Assembly: GCF_000305495.1 (NCBI RefSeq)
Contig: NZ_AJTN02000251.1
Span: 1-47,473 of the forward strand
Source of the DNA: Peribacillus psychrosaccharolyticus ATCC 23296
GTDB lineage: Bacteria; Bacillota; Bacilli; Bacillales; DSM-1321
Length of the DNA: 47,473 nucleotides
Direction of reading: 5' to 3'
Position numbers and translations under genes: made by a program. Positions 33,164 through 40,800 of the stretch are shown here, piece by piece; position 1 is the stretch's first letter; every line of letters starts with the position of its first letter. Below the pieces are notes generated by a model. That model ran no database searches. It was given only the letters and a program-made list of their open reading frames with translations, and was not told the DNA's origin.

Positions 33164-33895
33164 ATGGCTGACTCTATCAACTTTCTATATCCTGAAAAAT
33201 GGCTGTTAAAGGCATCAGTGGGTGATCGGATAACATGTGAACTTAGAATGCGTATTATCGCTGGACTAATTGAAAGCGGTGCCATACTATCAGAAAATAA
33301 ATTGGCAGCAGATTTTTCTGCAAGTCGTTCCCCTGTCCGGGAAGCACTAAAGAAACTAGCATCCGAAAACATCATTCGCCTAGAAAGAATGGGTGCTGTT
33401 GTTATTGGTCTAACAGAAAAAGATATTAATGAAATTTACGATGTGCGTCTCCTTATTGAATCGTTTGTATTTGAACGCCTTGTGAGGATAGACACCGAAG
33501 AATTAACCAAAGAACTTAGCAAAATTCTTGAAATGATGCAGGTTGCCATTAAATATCGTGATGCGGACGAGTTTTCATATCAGGATCTTTTATTCCATGA
33601 AACCATTATCCGTTCAGTCAACCACTCCCATATCTTAATGATTTGGAACAATTTAAAACCCGTCATGGAAAGCTTTATTCTCTTGTCAATGCGTGGTCGT
33701 TTCCAGGAAACATACAATGACTTCACACGAATAATGGAGAACCACGCCCTTTATATTGAAGCTATTAAAGCAAAAGATCGCTCACTCATGATTCAGTCTT
33801 TACATAAGAACTTTGATGATGTTCAAGGAAAAGTAGACGATTTATGGATGTCACAGCAAATGCTAGCTAAAGGAGTTGGTCTCAATAATGACTAA
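33164..33895 (+). CDS. gntR: Gluconate operon repressor GntR
   Basis: A FadR-subfamily GntR regulator of 243 residues. The ATG at 33164 follows AGAAGGTGA; an upstream ATG at 33140 lies before that site and is rejected. The N-terminal winged helix is seen in ENKLAADFSASRSPVREALKKLASENIIRL. The C-terminal all-helical FCD-type sensor domain contains DVRLLIESFVFERL and FHETIIRSVNHSH, with the histidines that usually bind a metal. It overlaps gntK by 8 bases and sits behind its own operator. Confidence 0.93.
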   Translation: MADSINFLYPEKWLLKASVGDRITCELRMRIIAGLIESGAILSENKLAADFSASRSPVREALKKLASENIIRLERMGAVVIGLTEKDINEIYDVRLLIESFVFERLVRIDTEELTKELSKILEMMQVAIKYRDADEFSYQDLLFHETIIRSVNHSHILMIWNNLKPVMESFILLSMRGRFQETYNDFTRIMENHALYIEAIKAKDRSLMIQSLHKNFDDVQGKVDDLWMSQQMLAKGVGLNND

Positions 33896-35426
33896 TTATA
33901 TGGTAGGTATTGATATCGGTACAACGAGTACGAAAGCTGTTTTATTTAGTGAAAAAGGTGAAGTTATCCAGCAAGAAAATATAGGATACCCACTTCACAC
34001 ACCTGATAGTTCCACAGCTGAACAAAACCCAGAGGAAATTTTCCAAGCTGTATTGCAAGCCCTTTCAAGGATTATGAAGCTTCATTCTGATAAGACACTA
34101 GCCTTTATTTCATTCAGTAGTGCTATGCATAGCGTCATTGCAATGGATGAACAGGATAAACCACTGACACCCTGCATTACTTGGGCAGATAACCGAAGTG
34201 AAGGATGGTCTCGCAAAATCAAAGATGAGTTGAATGGGCATGAAATTTATAAACGGACTGGAACACCTATTCATCCGATGTCACCATTGTCCAAAATTGC
34301 TTGGTTGGTAAATGAATTCCCTAATATCGCTTCCAAAGCAAAAAAATATATTGGCATTAAGGAATATATTTTTAAAAAGTTTTTTGATCAATATGTAGTC
34401 GATCATTCTCTGGCTTCAGCTACAGGTATGATGAATCTTAAAACACTAGATTGGGATGAAGAAGCGTTACAAATCGCAGGAATCAATCGATCCCAATTAT
34501 CTGATCTTGTACCAACGACGAAACTTTTCAGCGGCTGTGATCCATCTCTAGCCAAGGAAATGGGAATAGATTCGCAAACACCTTTTGTAATCGGGGCAAG
34601 TGATGGTGTTCTTTCTAACTTAGGCGTCAATGCAATCAGAAAAGGTGAAATCGCAGTCACCATTGGAACAAGCGGCGCTATTCGCACCATTATTAATGAA
34701 CCACAAACAGATGAAAAAGGAAGGATTTTTTGCTACGCCCTAACAGAAAAACATTGGGTTATTGGCGGTCCCGTAAATAATGGAGGAATGGTCCTGCGCT
34801 GGATTAGAGATGAATTTGCTTCTTCAGAAATCGAAACAGCAAAAAGACTAGGAATCGATCCGTATGAAGTCTTAACAAGAATTGCTGAACGAGTAAGACC
34901 TGGCGCTGATGGATTATTATTTCATCCATACCTGGCAGGTGAACGTGCTCCTTTATGGAACCCGGATGTACGCGGATCATTTTTTGGTCTAACGATGTCG
35001 CATAAGAAAGAACATATGATTCGAGCAGCCTTAGAGGGCGTTATCTACAATTTATATACCGTATTTTTAGCATTAACTGAGTGCATGGATGGCCCAGTAA
35101 CACGGATTCAAGCAACGGGTGGATTTGCTAGATCGAGTGTTTGGCGGCAAATGATGTCCGATATATTCGAATCTGAAGTAGTCGTTCCTGAGAGCTATGA
35201 AAGCTCATGTCTTGGGGCATGTATTTTGGGTCTGTATGCAACCGGCAAAATTGAATCATTTGACGTTGTGTCTGAGATGATCGGCAATACGTTTAAACAT
35301 CTGCCAAGAGCAGAGGCGGTTAACGAATACAGACAATTACTCCCCATTTTCATTGACCTATCTAGGATATTAGAAAAAGATTATTCAAGAATAGCCGATT
35401 ATCAGCGAAATCTACTAAACAACTAA
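33888..35426 (+). CDS. gntK: Gluconokinase
   Basis: FGGY-family carbohydrate kinase that phosphorylates gluconate to 6-phosphogluconate with ATP. GIDIGTTSTKAVLF (phosphate 1 motif) begins at residue 6, the catalytic-type ITWADNRSE follows, and the FGGY signature region AHLAG-like HPYLAGERAPLWNPDVRGSFFGL and ATGGFARSSVWRQMMSDIF are C-terminal. The 512-residue length matches B. subtilis GntK. The ATG at 33888 lies inside the gntR stop region; longer starts add only 4 residues. Confidence 0.93.
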   Translation: MTNYMVGIDIGTTSTKAVLFSEKGEVIQQENIGYPLHTPDSSTAEQNPEEIFQAVLQALSRIMKLHSDKTLAFISFSSAMHSVIAMDEQDKPLTPCITWADNRSEGWSRKIKDELNGHEIYKRTGTPIHPMSPLSKIAWLVNEFPNIASKAKKYIGIKEYIFKKFFDQYVVDHSLASATGMMNLKTLDWDEEALQIAGINRSQLSDLVPTTKLFSGCDPSLAKEMGIDSQTPFVIGASDGVLSNLGVNAIRKGEIAVTIGTSGAIRTIINEPQTDEKGRIFCYALTEKHWVIGGPVNNGGMVLRWIRDEFASSEIETAKRLGIDPYEVLTRIAERVRPGADGLLFHPYLAGERAPLWNPDVRGSFFGLTMSHKKEHMIRAALEGVIYNLYTVFLALTECMDGPVTRIQATGGFARSSVWRQMMSDIFESEVVVPESYESSCLGACILGLYATGKIESFDVVSEMIGNTFKHLPRAEAVNEYRQLLPIFIDLSRILEKDYSRIADYQRNLLNN

Positions 35427-35447
35427 TTCATCATAGGAGGATACATC

Positions 35448-36794
35448 ATGCCACTAGTCATCGTAGCAGTTGGAATTTTAGCTCTATTGATCTTAATTAT
35501 GGGCTTAAAATTAAATACCTTTGTTTCATTGCTAATAGTATCATTTGGCGTTGCCCTAGCACTCGGTATGCCCTTAGACGAAATTGTAACAACGATAGAA
35601 GCAGGTTTAGGAGGAACACTGGGCCATTTAGCATTAATCTTCGGACTAGGCGCCATGCTTGGCAAGTTAATTGCAGATTCAGGCGGGGCTCAGCGAATTG
35701 CATTAACCCTTGTTAACAAATTCGGTGAAAAAAATATTCAATGGGCCGTTGTAGCGGCTTCCTTCATTATCGGTATTGCCTTATTTTTTGAAGTAGGATT
35801 AGTTTTATTAGTTCCCATCATCTTTGCCATTGCTAAAGAATTAAAAGTCTCCATTTTATATCTTGGTATTCCAATGGTAGCTGCTTTATCCGTAACACAC
35901 GGATTCCTGCCGCCCCATCCAGGTCCAACGGTCATTGCTGGGGAGTACGGCGCAGACATTGGCGAAGTATTACTCTACGGTATTATTATCTCGATTCCAA
36001 CGGTTATTATCGCTGGACCTTTATTTACTAAGCTATCTAAAAAACTAGTACCTCAGTCATTCACGAAAACTGGAAGTATCGCTTCATTAGGCGAACAGAA
36101 AGTATTTAAACTAGAAGATACACCTGGTTTTGGCATTAGCGTATTTACCGCTATGCTGCCGGTTATTTTAATGTCAATCGCTACTATCATTACCTTGCTT
36201 CAAAACACGATAGGGTTTAAAGATAACTCGATACTAGCCTTCATCCGTTTTATCGGCGGTGCATCACCTGCCATGTTAATTTCACTTTTAGTCGCTGTCT
36301 ACACGATGGGAATCGCCAGAAAGATTCCGATCAAAACGGTCATGGATTCATGTACAACGGCTATTACGCATATTGGCATGATGCTCTTAATTATTGGGGG
36401 CGGAGGAGCGTTCAAGCAAGTACTCATTGACGGCGGCGTCGGTGATTATGTAGCAGAACTATTTGAGGGAACAAACCTATCTCCTATATTACTAGCTTGG
36501 ATTATTGCAGCTATTTTACGGATTTCATTAGGATCTGCTACTGTTGCAGCCTTAACAACAGCTGGCTTAGTGATCCCAATGCTTGGTCAATCTGATGTGA
36601 ACCTCGCTTTAGTCGTTCTTGCCACTGGAGCAGGCAGTTTAGTAGCTTCGCATGTTAATGATGCAGGATTCTGGATGTTTAAAGAGTATTTTGGTTTAAG
36701 TATGAAAGAAACCTTTGCTACGTGGACACTATTAGAAACAATCATTTCTGTAGCTGGACTAGCATTTGTTTTACTGCTTAGTTTATTCGTATAA
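35448..36794 (+). CDS. gntP: Gluconate permease
   Basis: A 448-residue GntP-family proton symporter for gluconate with about 12-14 membrane segments. The family signatures GLGAMLGKLIADSGGAQRIA and THGFLPPHPGPTVIAGEYGAD are clear. AGGAGG precedes the ATG. It closes the operon: a terminator follows at once, so the gntZ (6-phosphogluconate dehydrogenase) gene that follows gntP in B. subtilis is absent here. Confidence 0.94.
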   Translation: MPLVIVAVGILALLILIMGLKLNTFVSLLIVSFGVALALGMPLDEIVTTIEAGLGGTLGHLALIFGLGAMLGKLIADSGGAQRIALTLVNKFGEKNIQWAVVAASFIIGIALFFEVGLVLLVPIIFAIAKELKVSILYLGIPMVAALSVTHGFLPPHPGPTVIAGEYGADIGEVLLYGIIISIPTVIIAGPLFTKLSKKLVPQSFTKTGSIASLGEQKVFKLEDTPGFGISVFTAMLPVILMSIATIITLLQNTIGFKDNSILAFIRFIGGASPAMLISLLVAVYTMGIARKIPIKTVMDSCTTAITHIGMMLLIIGGGGAFKQVLIDGGVGDYVAELFEGTNLSPILLAWIIAAILRISLGSATVAALTTAGLVIPMLGQSDVNLALVVLATGAGSLVASHVNDAGFWMFKEYFGLSMKETFATWTLLETIISVAGLAFVLLLSLFV

Positions 36795-36799
36795 CCCTT

Positions 36800-36830
36800 C
36801 CCCCCTTCCACCTGAGGGGGGTCTTTTTTA
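36800..36830. terminator. Terminator after gntP
   Basis: CCCCCC (36800-36805) pairs with GGGGGG (36816-36821), followed by TC and T6. It also lies at the 3' end of the convergent HAD gene. Confidence 0.75.
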
Positions 36831-37496
36831 ATTTAGTTTAAACGGGTAAAACAGCTTCTCTAATTCCGATACAGTGTCCACAATATGATTTGGCTGTGCT
36901 TCCTTTATTTCCGCAGGTGAACCAAACCCATAGGTAACGCCAATCGAATCTATTCCATTTTGACGGGCTCCATGGATATCCTGTTTTCGATCTCCTATCA
37001 TAACAAAATCTTCTGGCTTGTACTCCCCGTATTGTTCAAGAATAAAACGGATGATTTCTGTTTTTGTTGTCCTCGTCCCATCAAGATTACTTCCAGCCAC
37101 CAGTTCAAAATACGGATCAATCTGAAAATACGATACTATCTTCTCCGCAAACTCAGTTGGTTTTGACGTTGCAACCACTAAACGTTTGGTTGGTTTCAAG
37201 GTTTCCAAGAGCTCTTGAATCCCTGGATAAAGAACATTTTCAAACATCCCAGTTTTTTTAAAATATTCTCGATAAAAATGGATCATTGATATCGTCTCTG
37301 TTTCATCTAAGCCAAATACTTCAGCAAATGTCTCCTGAAGAGGAGGACCAATATGAGCTTCCACTTCAGCTGCTTGAACATCCCGCAGATTCATCTTTTT
37401 AGCTGCGTACTGTACAGAATGGACAATGCCAAGTCGCGGATCGGAAATCGTTCCATCTAAGTCAACCAGCACAAACTTGTACGAATCTCTCATCAT
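36828..37496 (-). CDS. HAD-family phosphatase (phosphoglycolate-phosphatase-like)
   Basis: A 222-residue HAD hydrolase with a small helical cap. It shows the nucleophile motif FVLVDLDGTISDPRLGI, IGPPLQETF in the cap, VVATSKPTEFA (motif II), and MIGDRKQDIHGARQNGIDSIGVTYGFG (motif IV). It resembles Gph/PgmB-type and 5'-nucleotidase-like phosphatases. Proximity to the gluconate genes suggests no special link, since it is convergent with gntP. The substrate is unknown. Start may be the first or second of two adjacent ATG codons. Confidence 0.82.
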   Translation of the reverse strand: MMRDSYKFVLVDLDGTISDPRLGIVHSVQYAAKKMNLRDVQAAEVEAHIGPPLQETFAEVFGLDETETISMIHFYREYFKKTGMFENVLYPGIQELLETLKPTKRLVVATSKPTEFAEKIVSYFQIDPYFELVAGSNLDGTRTTKTEIIRFILEQYGEYKPEDFVMIGDRKQDIHGARQNGIDSIGVTYGFGSPAEIKEAQPNHIVDTVSELEKLFYPFKLN

Positions 37497-37510
37497 TTCT
37501 CCCCTATCTC

Positions 37511-38269
37511 TTAAAATTGGTGCAGGAATTCAACTAGATCTTCCATTTGGTGGCTTCGAAATACTTCCTTTGTATAATCAAACACCACATAAGTCGGCGT
37601 CTTTTCTATTTTCAGCTCAGGAAAAGAAGAATGAGCCTCAGCTAAGTCTACTGTACGAAATTGATCAATCCTGAACATCCCGCCATCTCTTACTTCATTA
37701 AATGGATTATTGTCAGATGAATCAATCACCATAAACAGGCTGCGGGTTTTCGGACTGTCACTAAGCAGCTTCTGATAGGAAATTTCATTCTTTACATTAA
37801 ACTGCAGCGTATAAACTGCCTTCTTCCCGTCCTTCCATTTCGCTTGGACAACATAAGACTTGATAAATGGCTGATTATTAATCTCTATTATGTATGGAGG
37901 CAGATAAGGATTCCACAGCATGTCCTCTTCTGTTTCCTCGATTACTTCCTTAAATGTTGCATCTAAAGTAAACCCTGGGTGTATCTCTTCTACTGCCATT
38001 AAATCAGGTGCGTCGTCAAAGCTGATTTCTACTTTGGAACGCGGATTTACATTCGTGACAGGATTATCTTCATCATTAAATCGAGAGTCTGATGTCTTAT
38101 CATTTTTTGAATAGCTCTGAACCAGATAATCCGCTTCGGTTCCGTCTATAACTGCCATTAATTTAGGCGGAGTATTGATCTTCTTCATTTTTATTTGGTC
38201 AAAAATTACCAAACCAACCAGACAAATACCTGCAATCACCAAACCTTTAAGTATTTGCTTCTTTTTCAT
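37511..38269 (-). CDS. Membrane-anchored protein with thioredoxin-like C-terminus, unknown function
   Basis: A 252-residue protein, not recognised. Residues 7-24 form one N-terminal membrane anchor (ILKGLVIAGICLVGLVIF), placing the rest outside. The middle region contains SKVEISFDDAPDLMAVEEIHPGF and is beta-rich. The last 50 residues, FPELKIEKTPTYVVFDYTKEVFRSHQ, resemble the cis-Pro strand and final helix of thioredoxin-like folds, but there is no CxxC. The ATG at 38269 has GGTGAT 5-6 bases upstream and is preferred to 38281. It lies 14 bases upstream of the HAD gene and may be cotranscribed. Confidence 0.6.
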   Translation of the reverse strand: MKKKQILKGLVIAGICLVGLVIFDQIKMKKINTPPKLMAVIDGTEADYLVQSYSKNDKTSDSRFNDEDNPVTNVNPRSKVEISFDDAPDLMAVEEIHPGFTLDATFKEVIEETEEDMLWNPYLPPYIIEINNQPFIKSYVVQAKWKDGKKAVYTLQFNVKNEISYQKLLSDSPKTRSLFMVIDSSDNNPFNEVRDGGMFRIDQFRTVDLAEAHSSFPELKIEKTPTYVVFDYTKEVFRSHQMEDLVEFLHQF

Positions 38270-38385
38270 ATCTATCACCATCCATAATAATACAATTATA
38301 GCATGAAAATCAATGAATATTCGGTGATTTTATTTGCGTATAATGAAGAACACCACCATAACACCCGTTTCCAAACACGAATATC

Positions 38386-38414
38386 TTGATAAATTTGCAG
38401 AATAGAAATATAAT
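38386..38414 (+). promoter_or_regulatory. Promoter of tRNA-Arg
   Basis: TTGATA (38386-38391), 17 bases, TATAAT (38409-38414). The mature tRNA begins 25 bases after the -10. Confidence 0.8.
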
Positions 38415-38438
38415 ATATCAATCGTACATTTTTATTCT

Positions 38439-38512
38439 GTCTCAGTAGCTCAGCAGGATAGAGCGACAGCCTCCTAAGCTGTAGGTCGTAGGTTCGATTC
38501 CTATCTGGGACA
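38439..38512 (+). tRNA. tRNA-Arg(CCU)
   Basis: A full cloverleaf of 74 bases: acceptor GTCTCAG/CTGGGAC (one G-U pair), D arm GCTC/GAGC, anticodon stem ACAGC/GCTGT with loop CTCCTAA (anticodon CCT at 38473-38475, reading AGG), T arm with GTTCGATTC. The discriminator is A512 of the last line (38512). CCA is not encoded. No integrase or duplicated 3' end is visible nearby. Confidence 0.95.
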
Positions 38513-38517
38513 TCATC

Positions 38518-38565
38518 AAAAACCTTGTTGTAGTTCGGTTTATACCGTATTGCAGCAAGGTTTTT
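38518..38565 (+). terminator. Terminator after tRNA-Arg
   Basis: AAAAACCTTG (38518-38527) pairs with CAAGGTTTTT (38556-38565) around an AT-rich loop that may fold further. Confidence 0.75.
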
Positions 38566-38573
38566 CACTGCAA

Positions 38574-38609
38574 AAAAACATCCGTGATCAAGTGCTCACG
38601 GATGTTTTT
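38574..38609 (-). terminator. Terminator after ctaG
   Basis: A 14-bp stem AAAAACATCCGTGA/TCACGGATGTTTTT with an 8-base loop, U-runs on both sides, 27 bases after the ctaG stop. Confidence 0.85.
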
Positions 38610-38636
38610 CATATTCTAAAGAACAGATTCATTAGC

Positions 38637-39455
38637 TTACCCCATAGCTGCTTCCCGTCGAGGTTTAGTTGCTCTAAACCATTGCAAACATAGAATGAAT
38701 ATTAATATTAGGTCAATGATATCTCCGCCATAGTACATCATCATACTTCCCTGTTTTGCCTGTTCAAAAGGTATTCCCGCAGGTGGCTGCGTATAGAGGT
38801 ACTTTGATAAAATACCATGGCCGGCTAAGGCAATAATTAAGACGATTGTGCGAAATAAAAAAGAAATCCGGTGAAGGATTGGATCAATATAAATCATAGA
38901 CACGGTGAATAAGTAACCGGCAATAAATACATGAACATGCACAAGATAATTCAACATGTTACTTTCGTGCATAAGGGCGTATAGATTGGTCGTGTACAAT
39001 AACCAAAGACCCCCAACATTTAAAAATGACGCCACAAGTGGGTGGGTAAACATCCGAGACGGCCAACTCCTAAGAACACCTGTAAGACGTCTTGCTGAAG
39101 TGACGCTTAGTGTTCGCAGCATTAACGTCATTGGGGCAGCTAGAACCATCAGTAACGGAGCCAGCATCCCTAAGAGTAAATGACCGAGCATATGTGCATT
39201 GAAATCTATGTGGGCACGGTTTGCTATGGGTCCGGCTACTGCTAGTATTGCCGACAAAACTCCAAAAACCCAGTACACAGTACGAGCTACAGGCCATTTC
39301 TTATGATGACGATTGGAGATGAAAACAGCACAAAGATAGAGAATTAACACGAGGATAAAAGGCAGTGCTAAAAGAATTTGCGAGCCTGCCTCTCCTGCAA
39401 GGTTTATATGAACTTCGTTGTGATTACTGTGATTCATGGGCAACAGGCTTTCCAT
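38637..39455 (-). CDS. ctaG: CtaG-type cytochrome c oxidase assembly protein
   Basis: A 272-residue caa3_CtaG family membrane protein with about seven membrane segments and a histidine-rich N-terminus (MNHSNHNEVHIN). Other conserved histidines include HMLGHLLLGMLAPLL, VHVHVFIAGYL and GHGILSK, in keeping with a role in copper delivery to the CuB site of caa3 oxidase. It overlaps the DUF2243 gene by 32 bases. Initiation may be at the in-frame ATG 39437, since neither start has a strong ribosome-binding site. As B. subtilis ctaG lies in the cta cluster and this copy does not, it could be a paralogue. Confidence 0.8.
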   Translation of the reverse strand: MESLLPMNHSNHNEVHINLAGEAGSQILLALPFILVLILYLCAVFISNRHHKKWPVARTVYWVFGVLSAILAVAGPIANRAHIDFNAHMLGHLLLGMLAPLLMVLAAPMTLMLRTLSVTSARRLTGVLRSWPSRMFTHPLVASFLNVGGLWLLYTTNLYALMHESNMLNYLVHVHVFIAGYLFTVSMIYIDPILHRISFLFRTIVLIIALAGHGILSKYLYTQPPAGIPFEQAKQGSMMMYYGGDIIDLILIFILCLQWFRATKPRREAAMG

Positions 39456-39912
39456 CTTGTTTTCTGCCGCGTGTACGAATAATGAGGGTGATACCGATTA
39501 TAATCATGACAATAGCAATGAAATTCCAGATTATATCATACACATAAACATTTTCTACATAGCGAATCTGATGTAAGCCCATTAATTTATGCTGGATGGT
39601 CCCATCGTATAACTGGAAAGCCCCGCCTCCAAGAAACACACCCGCTAACCATCTTTTGAACCTATACGCTTGTTTACGGTGCAAGTCGGCTAATAAAAAC
39701 GAAGATGCGATGGTCGCAAACCAGCTAAAAGCATGAAACAACCCATCCGAAACCAGTCCTATGTCTGTCGTTGATTTGTCGTAGAAATGATGCCAATGTA
39801 ACAGCTGATGAAAGACAGCTTCATCAATAAAACCAACTAAACCGAGCCCAAATAAAATCCCAGTCCATATATTTCTACTGGAGTAAGCGGATCTATTATT
39901 CGTAGTACTCAT
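39424..39912 (-). CDS. DUF2243 membrane protein
   Basis: A 162-residue membrane protein with four hydrophobic segments and many histidines: FIDEAVFHQLLHWHHFYD, DGLFHAFSWFATI and DGTIQHKLMGLHQIRY, the DUF2243 signature. Genes of this family are commonly found beside ctaG-like genes, as here, where the two overlap. Metal or quinol-oxidase assembly is a reasonable guess but unproven. GGAGGAG precedes the ATG. Confidence 0.8.
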   Translation of the reverse strand: MSTTNNRSAYSSRNIWTGILFGLGLVGFIDEAVFHQLLHWHHFYDKSTTDIGLVSDGLFHAFSWFATIASSFLLADLHRKQAYRFKRWLAGVFLGGGAFQLYDGTIQHKLMGLHQIRYVENVYVYDIIWNFIAIVMIIIGITLIIRTRGRKQDGKPVAHESQ

Positions 39913-40072
39913 ATGCTCCTCCTTTTCTACCTGCTTTATCTACTCTGTCATTCTATATTTACCCTACTTTCCCCAAAAATTATCAGCTGTATTCAGAAAA
40001 AACAGATATTTAAAGACTTGTAACCTTTTGTTTGAACTACAATATTTATTTTTAGAAAAATATCCATTTTAT

Positions 40073-40097
40073 GTTTTAAATATAACGACTGGGGTAT
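40073..40097 (+). promoter_or_regulatory. Sigma-B-type promoter of the small-peptide cluster
   Basis: GTTTTA (40073-40078), 13 bases, then GGGTAT (40092-40097). The -35 has one mismatch to GTTTAA and the -10 is perfect. Transcription would start about 40104, 37 bases before the first peptide gene. Confidence 0.6.
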
Positions 40098-40140
40098 AGT
40101 ATGAATGTAAGACATTCTCACCAAAGGGAGATGATGTACG

Positions 40141-40212
40141 ATGAGTATGTTCAACAGCCATTGGAACAAAGAGAATGACGCAGCGGTGTTTAGTCCAGGT
40201 GATCAGGGCTAG
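40141..40212 (+). CDS. 23-residue peptide gene, copy 1
   Basis: First of three tandem tiny genes. Product begins MSMFNSHW and continues NKENDAAVFSPGDQG. Residues 8-23 are identical to copy 3. The ribosome-binding site AAAGGGAGATGAT (40123-40135) is almost fully complementary to the 16S 3' end and lies 5 bases before the ATG. The peptide is hydrophilic with one Trp, no Cys, no signal sequence and a Gly C-terminus. Not recognised. An alternative out-of-frame ATG in the ribosome-binding site gives another short frame but does not fit the substitution pattern. Confidence 0.65.
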   Translation: MSMFNSHWNKENDAAVFSPGDQG

Positions 40213-40309
40213 ACGTTAAGACAAGCCTGCACGAATGATTCAAGGTACTATTTTTCATGCAAGTGATTAAAAGCAGGAGGCATTTTTCAACCAAAGGAGA
40301 TGATGTGCG

Positions 40310-40381
40310 ATGAGTACAATCAGAAGCCAATGGAACAAAGAAAATGATGCAGCGGTATTTAGTCCAGGTGATAAAGGGTAG
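40310..40381 (+). CDS. 23-residue peptide gene, copy 2
   Basis: Product begins MSTIRSQW and continues NKENDAAVFSPGDKG. It differs from copy 3 in five codons, of which four are silent third-position changes (ACA/ACG, GAA/GAG, GAT/GAC, GGG/GGA) and one changes Lys to Gln. This indicates selection on the peptide. AAAGGAGATGAT (40293-40304) is an 11/12 match to the ideal Shine-Dalgarno AAAGGAGGTGAT. Start-to-start distance from copy 1 is 169 bases. Function unknown. Confidence 0.7.
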   Translation: MSTIRSQWNKENDAAVFSPGDKG

Positions 40382-40476
40382 GAATCAAGATAGGCTTGCA
40401 CGAATGATTGACCGAATACGTATGTATAAGTGATTAAAAGGCATGAGGCATTTCTCACCAAAGGAGATGATGTGCG

Positions 40477-40548
40477 ATGAGTACGATCAGAAGCCAATGG
40501 AACAAAGAGAATGACGCAGCGGTATTTAGTCCAGGTGATCAGGGATAG
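40477..40548 (+). CDS. 23-residue peptide gene, copy 3
   Basis: Product begins MSTIRSQW and ends AVFSPGDQG; residues 8-23 are identical to copy 1. It uses the same near-ideal ribosome-binding site as copy 2 (AAAGGAGATGAT, 40460-40471). Start-to-start distance from copy 2 is 167 bases. The upstream leader GAGGCATTTYTCAMCC is shared with copy 2, so the duplicated unit includes the untranslated leader. Function unknown. Confidence 0.7.
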   Translation: MSTIRSQWNKENDAAVFSPGDQG

Positions 40549-40598
40549 ACTTCAACAAAAAGTGTATATCGTTTTATTCAACTTAGGAGATGGTTTTC

Positions 40599-40754
40599 AT
40601 GATCAATCATTGGTACGACGAACAGGATTCAACAATGATGAATAATGATCAAGATTCAATCTGTGTTCCTAATCAAACGAATACGTATGAACTTTCAACT
40701 AAAGAAAAGGTGCCTGAGTTTAATTTATTCGGCACCGCTCTAAATGAATTATAA
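40599..40754 (+). CDS. 51-residue acidic protein in the peptide cluster
   Basis: A 51-codon gene with TAGGAGATGG (40584-40593) before the ATG. It begins MINHWYDEQDST, reminiscent of the SHWNKENDA segment of the tandem peptides, and is rich in Asn, Asp, Gln and Glu with one Cys. No signal or membrane segment is seen. It lies 51 bases after copy 3 and is followed by the only clear terminator of the cluster, so it is probably cotranscribed with the three peptides. Not recognised. Confidence 0.55.
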   Translation: MINHWYDEQDSTMMNNDQDSICVPNQTNTYELSTKEKVPEFNLFGTALNEL

Positions 40755-40799
40755 AACAAAAAGGATGAGGCCATCTTAGGCTTCATCCTTTTTGTTTTA
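40753..40799. terminator. Bidirectional terminator between the peptide cluster and tetR
   Basis: AAAACAAAAAGGATGARGCC-type arms form a stem of about 20 bp with loop ATCTTA. U-runs lie on both sides, and the 3' arm touches the tetR stop. Confidence 0.9.
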
Positions 40800-40800
40800 A

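Larger units (their letters stand above)
40141..40548 (+). repeat. Tandem triplication (unit about 168 bp) carrying the peptide genes
   Basis: Three units start at 40141, 40310 and 40477. Besides the coding part, the spacers after copies 1 and 2 share TGCACGAATGATT and AAGTGATTAAAAG. Coding regions are better conserved than spacers. Confidence 0.85.

Noticed and set aside
38296-38568. 90-codon minus-strand open frame
   Set aside because: It runs antisense through tRNA-Arg and its terminator; the translated tRNA gives the familiar spurious sequence and there is no good ribosome-binding site.
40131-40178. Out-of-frame peptide starting at the ATGATG in the ribosome-binding site of copy 1 (also in copies 2 and 3)
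   Set aside because: Substitutions between copies are silent in the 23-codon frame but change residues in this frame; the ATGs lie within the Shine-Dalgarno sequence itself.
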